From positions 1-64,000 of the forward strand of contig NZ_PHRF01000056.1 in assembly GCF_004151105.1 (NCBI RefSeq): a stretch of DNA of 64,000 bases. Reading direction: 5' to 3'. A program made the translations under genes and the position numbers. This DNA comes from Streptomyces sp. L-9-10 (lineage in GTDB: Bacteria; Actinomycetota; Actinomycetes; Streptomycetales; Streptomycetaceae). This document shows positions 24,021 to 32,486 of this stretch, piece by piece. The notes under the pieces are model-generated. The model ran no database searches. It had not been told where the DNA came from and saw only the letters and a list, made by a program, of their open reading frames with translations. The stretch's first letter is position 1. The number at the start of each line of letters is the position of its first letter.

Positions 24021-26000
24021 ATGCCCCAGCGGTACCGGCCGCGCAACAGGCCGTCGGAGAAGTTCAAGAGGACACTGCTCGGCGGCGGAGCACTGGTGGT
24101 GCTGGCCGCCCTCAACGCCCCCGCTGCCTTCTCGTTCGCCGAGGAGAAGTACCACGCGTACAAGATCGCGCAGCCGGGCTACAAGCGGCAGTACGGCTCC
24201 TGGGAGATCCTCGACGTCCCGAAGGAATACCGGACGAACGCGATCCACGCGGCCCTGCTGCACACCGGCAAGGTGCTGATCATCGCCGGCTCCGGCAACA
24301 ACCAGAAGAAGTTCGACGAAGGGTCGTTCGACACGATCCTCTGGAACCCGGCCGACAACTCCTTCAAGAAGATCCCCACCCCGGAGGACTTCTTCTGCTC
24401 CGGCCACTCCCAACTCCCCGACGGACGGCTGCTGGTGGCGGGCGGCACGGCGCGCTACGAGGTCCTCGACGGCGAGGTGGAGCGGGCCGGCGGCCGGATG
24501 CGCGTCAAGAACGAGAACCCGGACCGGGCCCACACCTTCAAGAAGGGCACCCGCTTCCGCTCCCCCTCGGGCGTCGAGTTCATCAGCAAGTTCGATGTCA
24601 CGGTGCCCCGGGCGAAGAAGGAGCTGAAGGTCGGGTACGGCAAGGGCGGCCGGATGCTGCCCTGGCGTACGAAGGTGACGGCCGGCGAGGCGCGGGTGTT
24701 CGTGGAGGCGGCAGAGAAGGGGCCGCGGGGACTGACCACCCAGGCCGCGCAGTACGAGATCGTCGGGCTCAAGGGCAAGGACGCGGACAATCTCTACGGC
24801 CTGGCACAGAAACTCACCACGGAGAAGCAGGACTTCCAGGGCATCAGATCCGCGTACGAATTCGACCCCACGGCCGAGAAGTACCTGCCCGTGAACCCGA
24901 TGAAGGAGGCCCGCTGGTACCCCACGCTGGTGACCCTGGACGACGGGAGGGTGCTCGCGGTCTCCGGCCTCGATGACGTCGGCGCCGTACTCACCGGGGA
25001 CAACGAGCTCTACGACCCGAGGACCAAGGAGTGGTCCAAGGGCCCCACCCGCTACTTCCCTACCTATCCCGCGCTCTTCCTCACCAAGGGCGGCAAGCTC
25101 TTCTACTCGGGCTCCAACGCGGGGTACGGGCCCGCCGACAAGGGCCGGCGGCCGGGGATCTGGGACCTCACGAAGAACACCTTCACCGAGGTCGGCGGGC
25201 TCACCGATACCGACCAGACGGAGACCTCGGCCTCCCTGATGCTGCCGCCGGCGCAGGACCAGCGGGTGATGCTGCTCGGCGGCGGAGGCGTCGGTGAGTC
25301 CTCCAAGGCCACCGCGCGCACGGCGATCGTCGACCTCACCCGGGACAGCCCGGCCTTCCAGGAGGGGCCCAGGCTGCCGAAGGGCACGCGCTATCTGAGC
25401 AGTGTGCTGCTCCCGGACGACACGGTGTTCACCACCGGCGGCTCCTCCGACTACCGCGGTCGCAGCGCCAGCGACATCCTCAAGGCGCAGTTCTACGAGC
25501 CGAGGACCAACACCTTCCGGCCGGCCGCCGACCCGACCGTGGGGCGCAACTACCACTCGGAAGCGCTGCTGCTGCCCGACGGACGTGTGGTCACGTTCGG
25601 ATCCGACCCGCTCTTCCGCGACGCCGACAACACCAGGCTCGGGACCTTCGAGCAGCGTGTGGAGATCTACACGCCCCCTTACCTCCAGGGCGACGGAGCC
25701 GGTGGGAACAGACCGGCGCTGGGGGAGGGGCCGCAGGCGGTCGACGGGAACGGCCGGGCCACCTTCCGCGCCGCCCGTCCCGACCGGATCGCGAAGGCGA
25801 GGCTGATGCGGCCGAGCGCCGTGACGCACACGACGGATGTCGAGCAGCGCTCGGTCGAACTGGCGCTGACGAGGACGAAGGACGCGGTGACGGTGGAGGT
25901 GCCGAAGGACCGGGCGCTGGTACCGCCCGGCTGGTACATGCTCTTCGTCACCGACTCCGCCGGTGTCCCGTCCGAGGCGAAGTGGGTCCGGGTGGACTGA
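24021..26000 (+). CDS. GlxA-like radical copper oxidase (galactose/glyoxal oxidase family)
   Basis: This 659-residue protein is membrane-anchored by an N-terminal helix (about residues 17–38). Kelch-like propeller repeats follow. Candidate active-site residues are Cys126 in FFCSGHS (partner of the Tyr–Cys cofactor), the Tyr-His pair in GRNYHSEALLL (copper ligands equivalent to Tyr495-His496 of galactose oxidase) and the His in VTHTTDVEQRSVEL near the end (His581 equivalent). A C-terminal Ig-like domain (RPDRIAKARLMRPS) follows. In S. lividans, GlxA acts with CslA to deposit a glycan at hyphal tips and is needed for normal development. The three-base spacing to the synthase gene indicates coupling. 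Confidence 0.9.
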   Translation: MPQRYRPRNRPSEKFKRTLLGGGALVVLAALNAPAAFSFAEEKYHAYKIAQPGYKRQYGSWEILDVPKEYRTNAIHAALLHTGKVLIIAGSGNNQKKFDEGSFDTILWNPADNSFKKIPTPEDFFCSGHSQLPDGRLLVAGGTARYEVLDGEVERAGGRMRVKNENPDRAHTFKKGTRFRSPSGVEFISKFDVTVPRAKKELKVGYGKGGRMLPWRTKVTAGEARVFVEAAEKGPRGLTTQAAQYEIVGLKGKDADNLYGLAQKLTTEKQDFQGIRSAYEFDPTAEKYLPVNPMKEARWYPTLVTLDDGRVLAVSGLDDVGAVLTGDNELYDPRTKEWSKGPTRYFPTYPALFLTKGGKLFYSGSNAGYGPADKGRRPGIWDLTKNTFTEVGGLTDTDQTETSASLMLPPAQDQRVMLLGGGGVGESSKATARTAIVDLTRDSPAFQEGPRLPKGTRYLSSVLLPDDTVFTTGGSSDYRGRSASDILKAQFYEPRTNTFRPAADPTVGRNYHSEALLLPDGRVVTFGSDPLFRDADNTRLGTFEQRVEIYTPPYLQGDGAGGNRPALGEGPQAVDGNGRATFRAARPDRIAKARLMRPSAVTHTTDVEQRSVELALTRTKDAVTVEVPKDRALVPPGWYMLFVTDSAGVPSEAKWVRVD

Positions 26001-26020
26001 GCCCGGGGACATGGCCCGGG

Positions 26021-26040
26021 GCCTGTCCGGCCGGACAGGC
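26021..26040. terminator. Perfect 20-base palindrome between GlxA-like and GH6 genes
   Basis: GCCTGTCCGG is followed immediately by its complement CCGGACAGGC. It fills most of the 42-base gap between converging stops at 26000 and 26043, and is a probable bidirectional terminator. Confidence 0.7.
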
Positions 26041-26042
26041 CG

Positions 26043-27152
26043 TCAAGCGGTGGTGTCCTCGCTTCGGCGGGCGAGGCCCAGCGCGTAGTCGGGCCACCAG
26101 GTACCGGCCGCGGGACCGCCGCGGCAGGGGCCGTCCGAGTCGCCGGGGCGCTTGATCCAGAGATAGGCGTCCAGCAGCTCGTTGCCGGTGTTGGTGGTGG
26201 GCGCCGAGCCGAGTGCCCTGCCCGGCGGGTTGCACCACGCCTCGTCCCTGTCGCCGCGCAGCGGACCCGCGCCGTTCCTGCTGGTGTCGATGGTGAAGTG
26301 GACATCGCCCAGCAGCCCGGAGAGCCGCGTGCCGTACGCCTTGACCGCGTCGGTCGTCTGGAAGTTGGACACATTGAGCGAGAAGCCGTCGGCCGCGGCG
26401 ATCCCGGCCCGCCGGAGCGGCTCGGTGAGCTTGGCGGGGTCGGCGATCCAGTCCGGGTTGCCGGCGTCCAGATAGACCCGGGTGTGCGGCTGCCGCTTGA
26501 GCCTGCCGATGGCGTGGGCGAGCAGCTCGTACCGCTCGTCGTGGTACTCCGCCGGGGTGCAGCCGTCCGTCAGATGCGGAACGGCGTCCGGCTCCAGGAT
26601 CACGACGGCCTCGGCGTCGCCGAGGGCGGCGGCGAAGGAGCCGATCCAGTCGCGGTACGACTCGCCGTCATGCGCGCCGCCCGCGGAGTAGAGCCCGCAG
26701 TCGCGGTGGGGGATGTTGTACGCCACGAAGACGGCCGTGCGCTTGGCGGCCTTCGCGCCGCGCACGGCCCGCTGGATCCCGGGCTCGGGGTTGTCACCGG
26801 CCGGCCAGTCGGCCACCGCGCGCTCGGAGATCCGCCGCAGCGCCTTCGCGTCGTCCTTGCGTCCCTGCTGCTCCCACTCCCTGACCTGGCGGGCCGCGTC
26901 GCTCTCCGGATCGACCCAGAACGGCGAGGACGCGGTGGGGACTTCGCCCCGGAGCGCGGAGGAGCCGGTCCGGCCGGCCCGCTCGGCCCGCTCCGTCCGC
27001 TCGACGGAGTCCTGACGGGATTCGGGGGAGCAGCCGGCCGCCGTCAGCGCGAGTGCCGCCGCGAGGGCGGCCGAGGCGAGCGGGCACGGGCGCCGGTGCG
27101 GTGCGCGCGTGCGGTGCGGTGCGTGCGGGCGGTGTGGTCTGCGGCCGGACAT
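26043..27152 (-). CDS. GH6-family glucanase lipoprotein
   Basis: A 369-residue exported protein. A basic N-terminus and hydrophobic stretch (LASAALAAALALTAAGC) end in a lipobox with Cys about residue 41, so it is probably anchored on the outer face of the membrane. The GH6 core shows FVAYNIPHRDCGLYSAGG, VILEPDAVPHL (catalytic acid), VYLDAGNPDW, SLNVSNFQTTD, FTIDTSRNG and WCNPPGRALGSAP. GH6 enzymes are endoglucanases or cellobiohydrolases. By analogy with the cslZ gene beside cslA–glxA, it probably trims or releases the product of the synthase; here it is encoded convergently rather than in line. Confidence 0.9.
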   Translation of the reverse strand: MSGRRPHRPHAPHRTRAPHRRPCPLASAALAAALALTAAGCSPESRQDSVERTERAERAGRTGSSALRGEVPTASSPFWVDPESDAARQVREWEQQGRKDDAKALRRISERAVADWPAGDNPEPGIQRAVRGAKAAKRTAVFVAYNIPHRDCGLYSAGGAHDGESYRDWIGSFAAALGDAEAVVILEPDAVPHLTDGCTPAEYHDERYELLAHAIGRLKRQPHTRVYLDAGNPDWIADPAKLTEPLRRAGIAAADGFSLNVSNFQTTDAVKAYGTRLSGLLGDVHFTIDTSRNGAGPLRGDRDEAWCNPPGRALGSAPTTNTGNELLDAYLWIKRPGDSDGPCRGGPAAGTWWPDYALGLARRSEDTTA

Positions 27153-27226
27153 CCAGCCCCCTCGGAAGACGACTGGGCAACGGGCGACGACGGGAATAGC
27201 AATACCGGCATATCGTTACATAATGT

Positions 27227-28225
27227 TCAGTCGGTCGCGCTCTGCGACACCGACAGCGCGATACCGAGCGGCGTCCGCTCGTACAGCACCTGATGTCCGT
27301 AGCGCCGCGACGCCAGCAGCCCCGCCCCGCGCAGCGCCGAGAGGTGCGCCGACACGGAGGACGGGGCCAGGCCCAGCAGTCGCGCGAGCGCCGTCGTCCC
27401 GGCCGGTTCGTCCAGCGCGCACAGGACGTCCGCCCGCGCCCGGCCCAGCAGCCGGGCCAGTGCCTCGGGCGTACGGTCCGACGGTCGTGTCCACAGGCCG
27501 CCGATGCCGCGCGCCGGATAGATCACGGCCGGCTGCCACGGCGGCAGATAACCGCTGACGACGTTCGGCCAGCAGAACACACTCGGCATCAGGATCAGCC
27601 CGTCGCCGCCGAGGACCCGCGTGTGGCTGCCGTGCGTCCCCGTGATCGTCAGCGTGGAGCCGTCGGTCCAGCCGAGCTGCGGACTCAGCTCCCCCAGCAG
27701 CCCGTGCAGTCCCTTCTCCGCCAACCGCCGCGAGTGGTACGCCACATCGGCCTCCAGCAGGGTGCGCAGCCGGGGCCAGTGGGGCTCGACCAGTTCGTGC
27801 CACACCCGCTCCAGCAGTCCTGCGAGCTTCCGCAGGGCCCCTGCCGGATCCGCCGTCATCGCCCGGCCCTCGGGGCTCGCCGCGGCGCCCGGGGTGTCCG
27901 CGAGCGCCAGTGTGATGTCGGTCCTGACCAGCTCCGGGTCGGTGGCGCGGACGGCCGCGATCTCCTCCTCGAAGGTGGGGAGCGGGACCGACGGCGGACG
28001 GCTGAGGAAGTCCGGGTTGTGCCCGCGCTCGGGCATCAGGAGATGCAACGGCGCGAGGTCGATCGCCGCCGCCGCGGTCCGGATCCCGCGCAGCCACGGC
28101 AGGTGGTAGCCGTGCCGCTCGGGGCGCGCGAGGGTACGGACCGCCTCCTGCGTCTCCCAGAGCGGTGAGACGGCGAACCGGCAGCGGAGCAGATCGCTCT
28201 CGTCGAAGTGAAGCTGGAACGGCAT
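27227..28225 (-). CDS. ArsR-type regulator with DUF5937-like N-terminal domain
   Basis: A 332-residue protein starting MPFQLHFDESDLLRCRFAVSPLWE, a common entry for DUF5937-type regulators. The C-terminal ~80 residues are an ArsR winged helix: RADVLCALDEPAGTTALARLLGLAPSSVSAHLSALRGAGLLASRRYGHQVLYE. No metal-binding CxC motif is visible, so it probably responds to something other than metals. It is divergent from an MFS transporter with a perfect inverted repeat between them, the classic layout of a local repressor of an efflux gene. Confidence 0.88.
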   Translation of the reverse strand: MPFQLHFDESDLLRCRFAVSPLWETQEAVRTLARPERHGYHLPWLRGIRTAAAAIDLAPLHLLMPERGHNPDFLSRPPSVPLPTFEEEIAAVRATDPELVRTDITLALADTPGAAASPEGRAMTADPAGALRKLAGLLERVWHELVEPHWPRLRTLLEADVAYHSRRLAEKGLHGLLGELSPQLGWTDGSTLTITGTHGSHTRVLGGDGLILMPSVFCWPNVVSGYLPPWQPAVIYPARGIGGLWTRPSDRTPEALARLLGRARADVLCALDEPAGTTALARLLGLAPSSVSAHLSALRGAGLLASRRYGHQVLYERTPLGIALSVSQSATD

Positions 28226-28251
28226 GGCGCGTACGGCCCCCTGTGCCGAAG

Positions 28252-28269
28252 ATTCGGACTCGTCCGAAT
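28252..28269. promoter_or_regulatory. Perfect 8-2-8 operator-like palindrome
   Basis: ATTCGGAC-TC-GTCCGAAT lies 26 bases from the start of the ArsR-type regulator and 38 from that of the divergent MFS gene. Its symmetry, spacing and location fit an operator for a winged-helix dimer that controls both genes. Confidence 0.65.
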
Positions 28270-28307
28270 GTCTGTCCCGGGATCGGCTGTCCCGCCAGTC
28301 TGCCTCC

Positions 28308-29606
28308 ATGCCCAAGAACGCTTCCCGGGGGTACGGCGCCGTCTTCGCCGTCCGCGAGTTCCGGTTCGTCTTCGCCGCGCACCTCCTCTCACTGCTCGGC
28401 GTGGTCGTCAGCGAGATCGCGCTGACCTTCCTCGTCTACGACCTCACCGGATCCCCGCTGCTCAGCGCCCTCACCTTCGCCCTCGGCCTGCTTCCGTACC
28501 TCGTCGGCGGGACCCTCCTCGCCGGGGTCGCCGACCGCTATCCCGCCCGGCGGGTGCTGGTGGTCTGCGATCTGCTGTGCGCCGCGTGCGTCGGGGTGAT
28601 GGTGCTGCCCGGCACACCGATCGCCGGGCTGCTCGCCCTGCGCTGTGTCGTCGCCGCGATCGCGCCCGTCTTCACCGGGACGAGGATGGCCGCGCTGACC
28701 GACATCCTCGGCGAGGGCGATCTGTACGTACTCGGCCGCTCCCTGCTGCGGATCGTCTCGCAGAGCGCGCAGCTCGCCGGGTTCGGGGTGGGCGGGGTAC
28801 TGCTCGCCGCGGTGCCCGCGCGGGGCGCGATCTGCGTCACCGTCGGTACGTTCCTCTGCTCGGCCGCGCTGCTGCGCTTCGGGACCCGCGACCGGCCCGC
28901 CCGCGCCACCGGGCAGGAGGCCGGGCAGGCGGCCGGCCGGGGTGGCGCGCTGCTGAGGGATTCGCTCGGCGGGGCCCGGCTGCTGCTCGGCGACCGGCGT
29001 ACGCGGGCGCTGCTGCTGCTCTTCTGGGTGCCCGCGATGTTCGTCGTCGCGCCCGAGGCCCTGGCGGCACCGTACGCGGACTCCCTCGGCCTCGGCCCCG
29101 CCGCGCTGGGACTGCTGATGTGCGCGATGCCCGTGGGACACCTCGTGGCGGAGCTGTACGTCGGTACGGCCCTCTCCCCGAGTGCCCGCTCCCGTCTCGT
29201 CCTGCCGGTCGCCGGCTTCGGCCTGCTGCCACTGCTGGTGTACGGGGCCGAGCCCGGACTCGGCTGGGCGCTGGCCGCGCTCGCCCTGGCCGGAGCGGGG
29301 GCCGCGTACGTCATCGGCCTCGACCAGTGGTTCGTCGCGGCGGTCCCCGAGGAACTGCGCGGCCGGGCCATGACGCTGCTCACGGCCGGTCTGATGACGA
29401 TCCAGGGGCTCGGCATGGCCGCCGCGGGGCTGGCCGCGGAGTTCCTGCCCGTGCATCAGGTCGTCGCGGGGGCGGGCGTTATCGGCACGCTCTGCTGTCT
29501 TGTCCTGGTACGGGAGGTCCACCGCACCGCGCCGCACGGACCGGAGCGGCGGGCGAAGGATCAGATCGTACGACCGAAATCCGAGACAGGGCCGTCCGCC
29601 TGGTGA
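28308..29606 (+). CDS. MFS transporter
   Basis: A 432-residue permease with about 12 membrane helices. The N-terminal part reads VREFRFVFAAHLLSLLGVVVSEIALTFLVYDLTGSP, followed by the motif-A-like ADRYPARRVLVVCDLL between helices 2 and 3. It starts at ATG 28308. It resembles the enterobactin-exporter-like/DHA3 group of drug or metabolite effluxers; the cargo is unknown. It is divergent from the ArsR-type regulator that most likely represses it. Confidence 0.9.
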   Translation: MPKNASRGYGAVFAVREFRFVFAAHLLSLLGVVVSEIALTFLVYDLTGSPLLSALTFALGLLPYLVGGTLLAGVADRYPARRVLVVCDLLCAACVGVMVLPGTPIAGLLALRCVVAAIAPVFTGTRMAALTDILGEGDLYVLGRSLLRIVSQSAQLAGFGVGGVLLAAVPARGAICVTVGTFLCSAALLRFGTRDRPARATGQEAGQAAGRGGALLRDSLGGARLLLGDRRTRALLLLFWVPAMFVVAPEALAAPYADSLGLGPAALGLLMCAMPVGHLVAELYVGTALSPSARSRLVLPVAGFGLLPLLVYGAEPGLGWALAALALAGAGAAYVIGLDQWFVAAVPEELRGRAMTLLTAGLMTIQGLGMAAAGLAAEFLPVHQVVAGAGVIGTLCCLVLVREVHRTAPHGPERRAKDQIVRPKSETGPSAW

Positions 29607-29627
29607 CCTCTGGGTAGGGTCGGAGCC

Positions 29628-30140
29628 GTGCCGAAACCGCTCAGCCTTCCCTTCGATCCCATCGCCCGCGCCGACGAACTCTGGCAGCAGCGCTGGGGGC
29701 CCATGCCGTCCATGGCGGCGATCACCTCGATCATGCGCGCGCAGCAGATCCTGCTGGCCGGCGTGGACGCGGTGGTCAAGCCGTACGGGCTGACGTTCGC
29801 CAGATACGAGGCGCTGGTGCTGCTCACCTTCTCCAAGGAGGGCGAGCTGCCGATGTCCAAGATCGGCGAGCGGCTGATGGTCCACCCGACCTCGGTCACC
29901 AACACCGTGGACCGGCTGGTGAGATCCGGCCTGGTCGACAAGCGGCCCAATCCGAACGACGGCCGCGGCACGCTCGCGTCCATCACGGACAAGGGCCGCG
30001 AGGTGGTGGAGTCGGCCACCCGCGATCTGGCGGAGATGGACTTCGGGCTCGGGGCGTACGACGCCGAGGAGTGTGTGGAGATCTTCGCGATGCTCCGCCC
30101 GCTGCGGGTGGCGGCCAGGGACTTCGACGACGCGGGCTGA
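29628..30140 (+). CDS. MarR-family transcriptional regulator
   Basis: A 170-residue MarR protein starting at GTG 29628. The winged helix is seen in ELPMSKIGERLMVHPTSVTNTVDRLVRSGLVDKRPNPNDGRGTLASITDKG. The N-terminal helix (ARADELWQQRWG) and C-terminal helix supply the dimer interface. It follows the MFS gene after 21 bases, but by remembered synteny it belongs with the DUF3817 and icmA genes downstream. Confidence 0.9.
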   Translation: MPKPLSLPFDPIARADELWQQRWGPMPSMAAITSIMRAQQILLAGVDAVVKPYGLTFARYEALVLLTFSKEGELPMSKIGERLMVHPTSVTNTVDRLVRSGLVDKRPNPNDGRGTLASITDKGREVVESATRDLAEMDFGLGAYDAEECVEIFAMLRPLRVAARDFDDAG

Positions 30141-30236
30141 GCCGGGAAGCCGGGAAGCCGGGAGCCGCGGGGCGAGGACGGTCCGAGGGCCGGGGGCCCC
30201 GCAGGCGCCGGAAGGGGCCGGGATACGCTCGATGCC

Positions 30237-30563
30237 ATGAAACAGAGCGTGCTGTCCCGCTACCGGGTGATGGCGTACGTCACCGCCGTATGGCTGCTGG
30301 TCTTCACGGTGGCGATCATCCTGAAGTACGGATTCGACACCGGCGACACGATGCTGATCTCCCAGATCCACGGTGTGCTGTTCATCGTGTACGTCGTCTT
30401 CGCCTTCGACCTGGGCACCAAGGCGAAGTGGCCCTTCGGCAAGCTCCTCTGGGTGCTGGCCGCGGGCTGTATCCCCGTCGCGTCGTTCTTCGTCGAGCCG
30501 AAGATCACCCGCGAGGCCCGGCCGCTGGTCACGGACCGCGAGCCCGCCACGGCCAAGGCCTGA
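30237..30563 (+). CDS. DUF3817 integral membrane protein
   Basis: A 108-residue paralogue of the protein at 21315–21659. The core IHGVLFIVYVVFAFDLGTKAKWPFGKLLW is nearly superimposable on the other's VHGLLFVLYVVFWLDAWNRTKWSFG, with three predicted helices and a short charged tail. The function is unknown. It lies between a MarR gene and icmA. Confidence 0.9.
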   Translation: MKQSVLSRYRVMAYVTAVWLLVFTVAIILKYGFDTGDTMLISQIHGVLFIVYVVFAFDLGTKAKWPFGKLLWVLAAGCIPVASFFVEPKITREARPLVTDREPATAKA

Positions 30564-30624
30564 CGGGCCCGCTCGGGCACCATTCCAGCCCGCCCGCGCG
30601 AGCCGCGGGCGGTTTGGCATCGAC

Positions 30625-30648
30625 ATTTACTTGGACGTCCTAGTAAAT
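30625..30648. promoter_or_regulatory. 24-base near-perfect palindrome upstream of icmA
   Basis: ATTTACTTGGAC at 30625–30636 is mirrored by GTCCTAGTAAAT at 30637–30648 with a single mismatched pair. It ends nine bases before the icmA ATG and covers most of the leader, so a bound repressor would block initiation. AAGG at 30652–30655 is the probable ribosome site. Confidence 0.6.
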
Positions 30649-30656
30649 TTGAAGGT

Positions 30657-32351
30657 ATGGACGTCATGGAGGAGGGCCGCCGGCGCTGGCAGGCCCGCTA
30701 CGACAAGGCTCGTAAGCGCGACGCGGATTTCGGCACGCTCTCCGGTGACCCGGTGGAGCCGGTCTACGGGCCCCGGCCCGGCGACACCTATGAGGGCTTC
30801 GAACGGATCGGCTGGCCGGGGGAGTACCCCTTCACCCGGGGGCTGCACCCCACCGGCTACCGGGGCCGGACCTGGACCATCCGCCAGTTCGCCGGATTCG
30901 GCAACGCCCGGCAGACCAACGAGCGCTACAAGAAGATCCTGGCCAACGGCGGTGGCGGGCTCTCCGTCGCCTTCGACATGCCGACGCTCATGGGCCGCGA
31001 CTCCGACGACCCGCGCTCGCTCGGCGAGGTCGGCCACTGCGGGGTCGCCATCGACTCCGCCGCCGACATGGAGGTCCTCTTCGACGGCATCCCGCTCGGC
31101 GAGGTCACCACGTCGATGACCATCAGCGGTCCTGCGGTCCCGGTCTTCTGCATGTATCTCGTCGCGGCGGAGCGCCAGGGCGTCGATCCGGCCATCCTCA
31201 ACGGCACGCTCCAGACCGACATCTTCAAGGAGTACATCGCGCAGAAGGAGTGGCTCTTCCAGCCCGAGCCCCATCTGCGTCTGATCGGCGATCTGATGGA
31301 GCACTGCGCCGCCTCCATCCCCGCGTACAAGCCGCTGTCGGTCTCCGGCTACCACATCCGCGAAGCCGGGGCGACGGCCGCGCAGGAACTGGCGTACACC
31401 CTCGCGGACGGCTTCGGCTATGTGGAGCTGGGACTGAGCCGGGGGCTGGACGTGGACGCGTTCGCGTCCGGTCTCTCCTTCTTCTTCGACGCGCATGTCG
31501 ACTTCTTCGAGGAGATCGCCAAGTTCCGCGCGGCCCGCCGGATCTGGGCGCGCTGGATGAAGGAGGTGTACGGAGCGCGGACCGACAAGGCGCAGTGGCT
31601 GCGCTTCCACACCCAGACGGCGGGTGTCTCGCTCACCGCGCAGCAGCCGTACAACAACGTCGTGCGGACGGCGGTGGAGGCGCTGGCGGCCGTTCTCGGC
31701 GGTACGAACTCCCTGCACACGAACGCGCTGGACGAGACCCTCGCCCTGCCGAGCGAGCAGGCCGCCGAGATCGCGCTCCGTACCCAGCAGGTACTGATGG
31801 AGGAGACGGGCGTCGCCAATGTGGCCGATCCGCTCGGCGGCTCCTGGTACGTCGAGCAGCTGACCGACCGGATAGAGGCCGACGCCGAGAAGATCTTCGA
31901 GCAGATCAAGGAGCGCGGTCTGCGGTCCCACCCGGACGGGCAGCACCCGATCGGTCCCGTCACCTCCGGCATTCTGCGCGGTATCGAGGACGGCTGGTTC
32001 ACCGGCGAGATCGCCGAGTCCGCGTTCCGGTACCAGCGGGCGCTGGAGAAGGGTGACAAGCGGGTCGTCGGCGTCAATGTCCACCACGGCTCGGTCACCG
32101 GCGATCTGGAGATCCTGCGGGTCAGCCACGAGGTCGAGCGCGACCAGGTCCAGGTCCTGGCCGAGCGCAAGGGTGCCCGGGACGACGCCCGGGTCCGTAC
32201 GGCCCTGGAGGCCATGCTGAGCGCCGCCCGTGACGGCTCGAACATGATCGCTCCGATGCTGGAGGCGGTACGGGCCGAGGCGACGCTCGGCGAGATCTGC
32301 GGGGTACTGCGCGACGAGTGGGGGACGTACACGGAGCCGCCCGGCTTCTGA
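30657..32351 (+). CDS. icmA: Isobutyryl-CoA mutase large subunit (acyl-CoA mutase family)
   Basis: This 564-residue B12-dependent mutase catalytic subunit matches IcmA from memory almost throughout: EEGRRRWQARYDKARKRDADF, YTRG-type entry FTRGLHPTGYRGRTWTIRQFAGFG, LSVAFDMPTLMGRDSDDPRSLGEVGHCGVA, LHTNALDETLALPSEQAAEIALRTQQ. It lacks the C-terminal cobalamin-binding domain (DxHxxG), which in this enzyme is supplied by a separate small subunit (IcmB) not present here. It isomerises isobutyryl-CoA and n-butyryl-CoA, linking valine and fatty-acid breakdown to polyketide precursors. MeaB and Mce are encoded 15–18 kb upstream. Confidence 0.94.
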   Translation: MDVMEEGRRRWQARYDKARKRDADFGTLSGDPVEPVYGPRPGDTYEGFERIGWPGEYPFTRGLHPTGYRGRTWTIRQFAGFGNARQTNERYKKILANGGGGLSVAFDMPTLMGRDSDDPRSLGEVGHCGVAIDSAADMEVLFDGIPLGEVTTSMTISGPAVPVFCMYLVAAERQGVDPAILNGTLQTDIFKEYIAQKEWLFQPEPHLRLIGDLMEHCAASIPAYKPLSVSGYHIREAGATAAQELAYTLADGFGYVELGLSRGLDVDAFASGLSFFFDAHVDFFEEIAKFRAARRIWARWMKEVYGARTDKAQWLRFHTQTAGVSLTAQQPYNNVVRTAVEALAAVLGGTNSLHTNALDETLALPSEQAAEIALRTQQVLMEETGVANVADPLGGSWYVEQLTDRIEADAEKIFEQIKERGLRSHPDGQHPIGPVTSGILRGIEDGWFTGEIAESAFRYQRALEKGDKRVVGVNVHHGSVTGDLEILRVSHEVERDQVQVLAERKGARDDARVRTALEAMLSAARDGSNMIAPMLEAVRAEATLGEICGVLRDEWGTYTEPPGF

Positions 32352-32460
32352 GCCCCCGGCTTCTGGAGGCCGTACGCGGTGCGGGCGGCCGTCCCCGGTC
32401 GAGGCCGACGGGGGCGGCCGTCCGCTGTTTCTCCCCGTGCGTCCCTCTCCTCGTGAATAC

Positions 32461-32473
32461 CTCTGAGTGAGAG
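32461..32473. promoter_or_regulatory. CTCT-N5-AGAG element before MarR gene
   Basis: CTCT-GAGTG-AGAG lies 13 bases upstream of the MarR start codon, next to AT-rich CTAAAAT. It could be a self-operator for the MarR protein. The arms are short. Confidence 0.3.
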
Positions 32474-32486
32474 CTAAAATGAGGGA

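Noticed and set aside
22920..26012. 1030-codon frame antisense to the glycan synthase and GlxA-like genes
   Set aside because: Composition is that of a complementary-strand artefact, and both sense genes have full family signatures.
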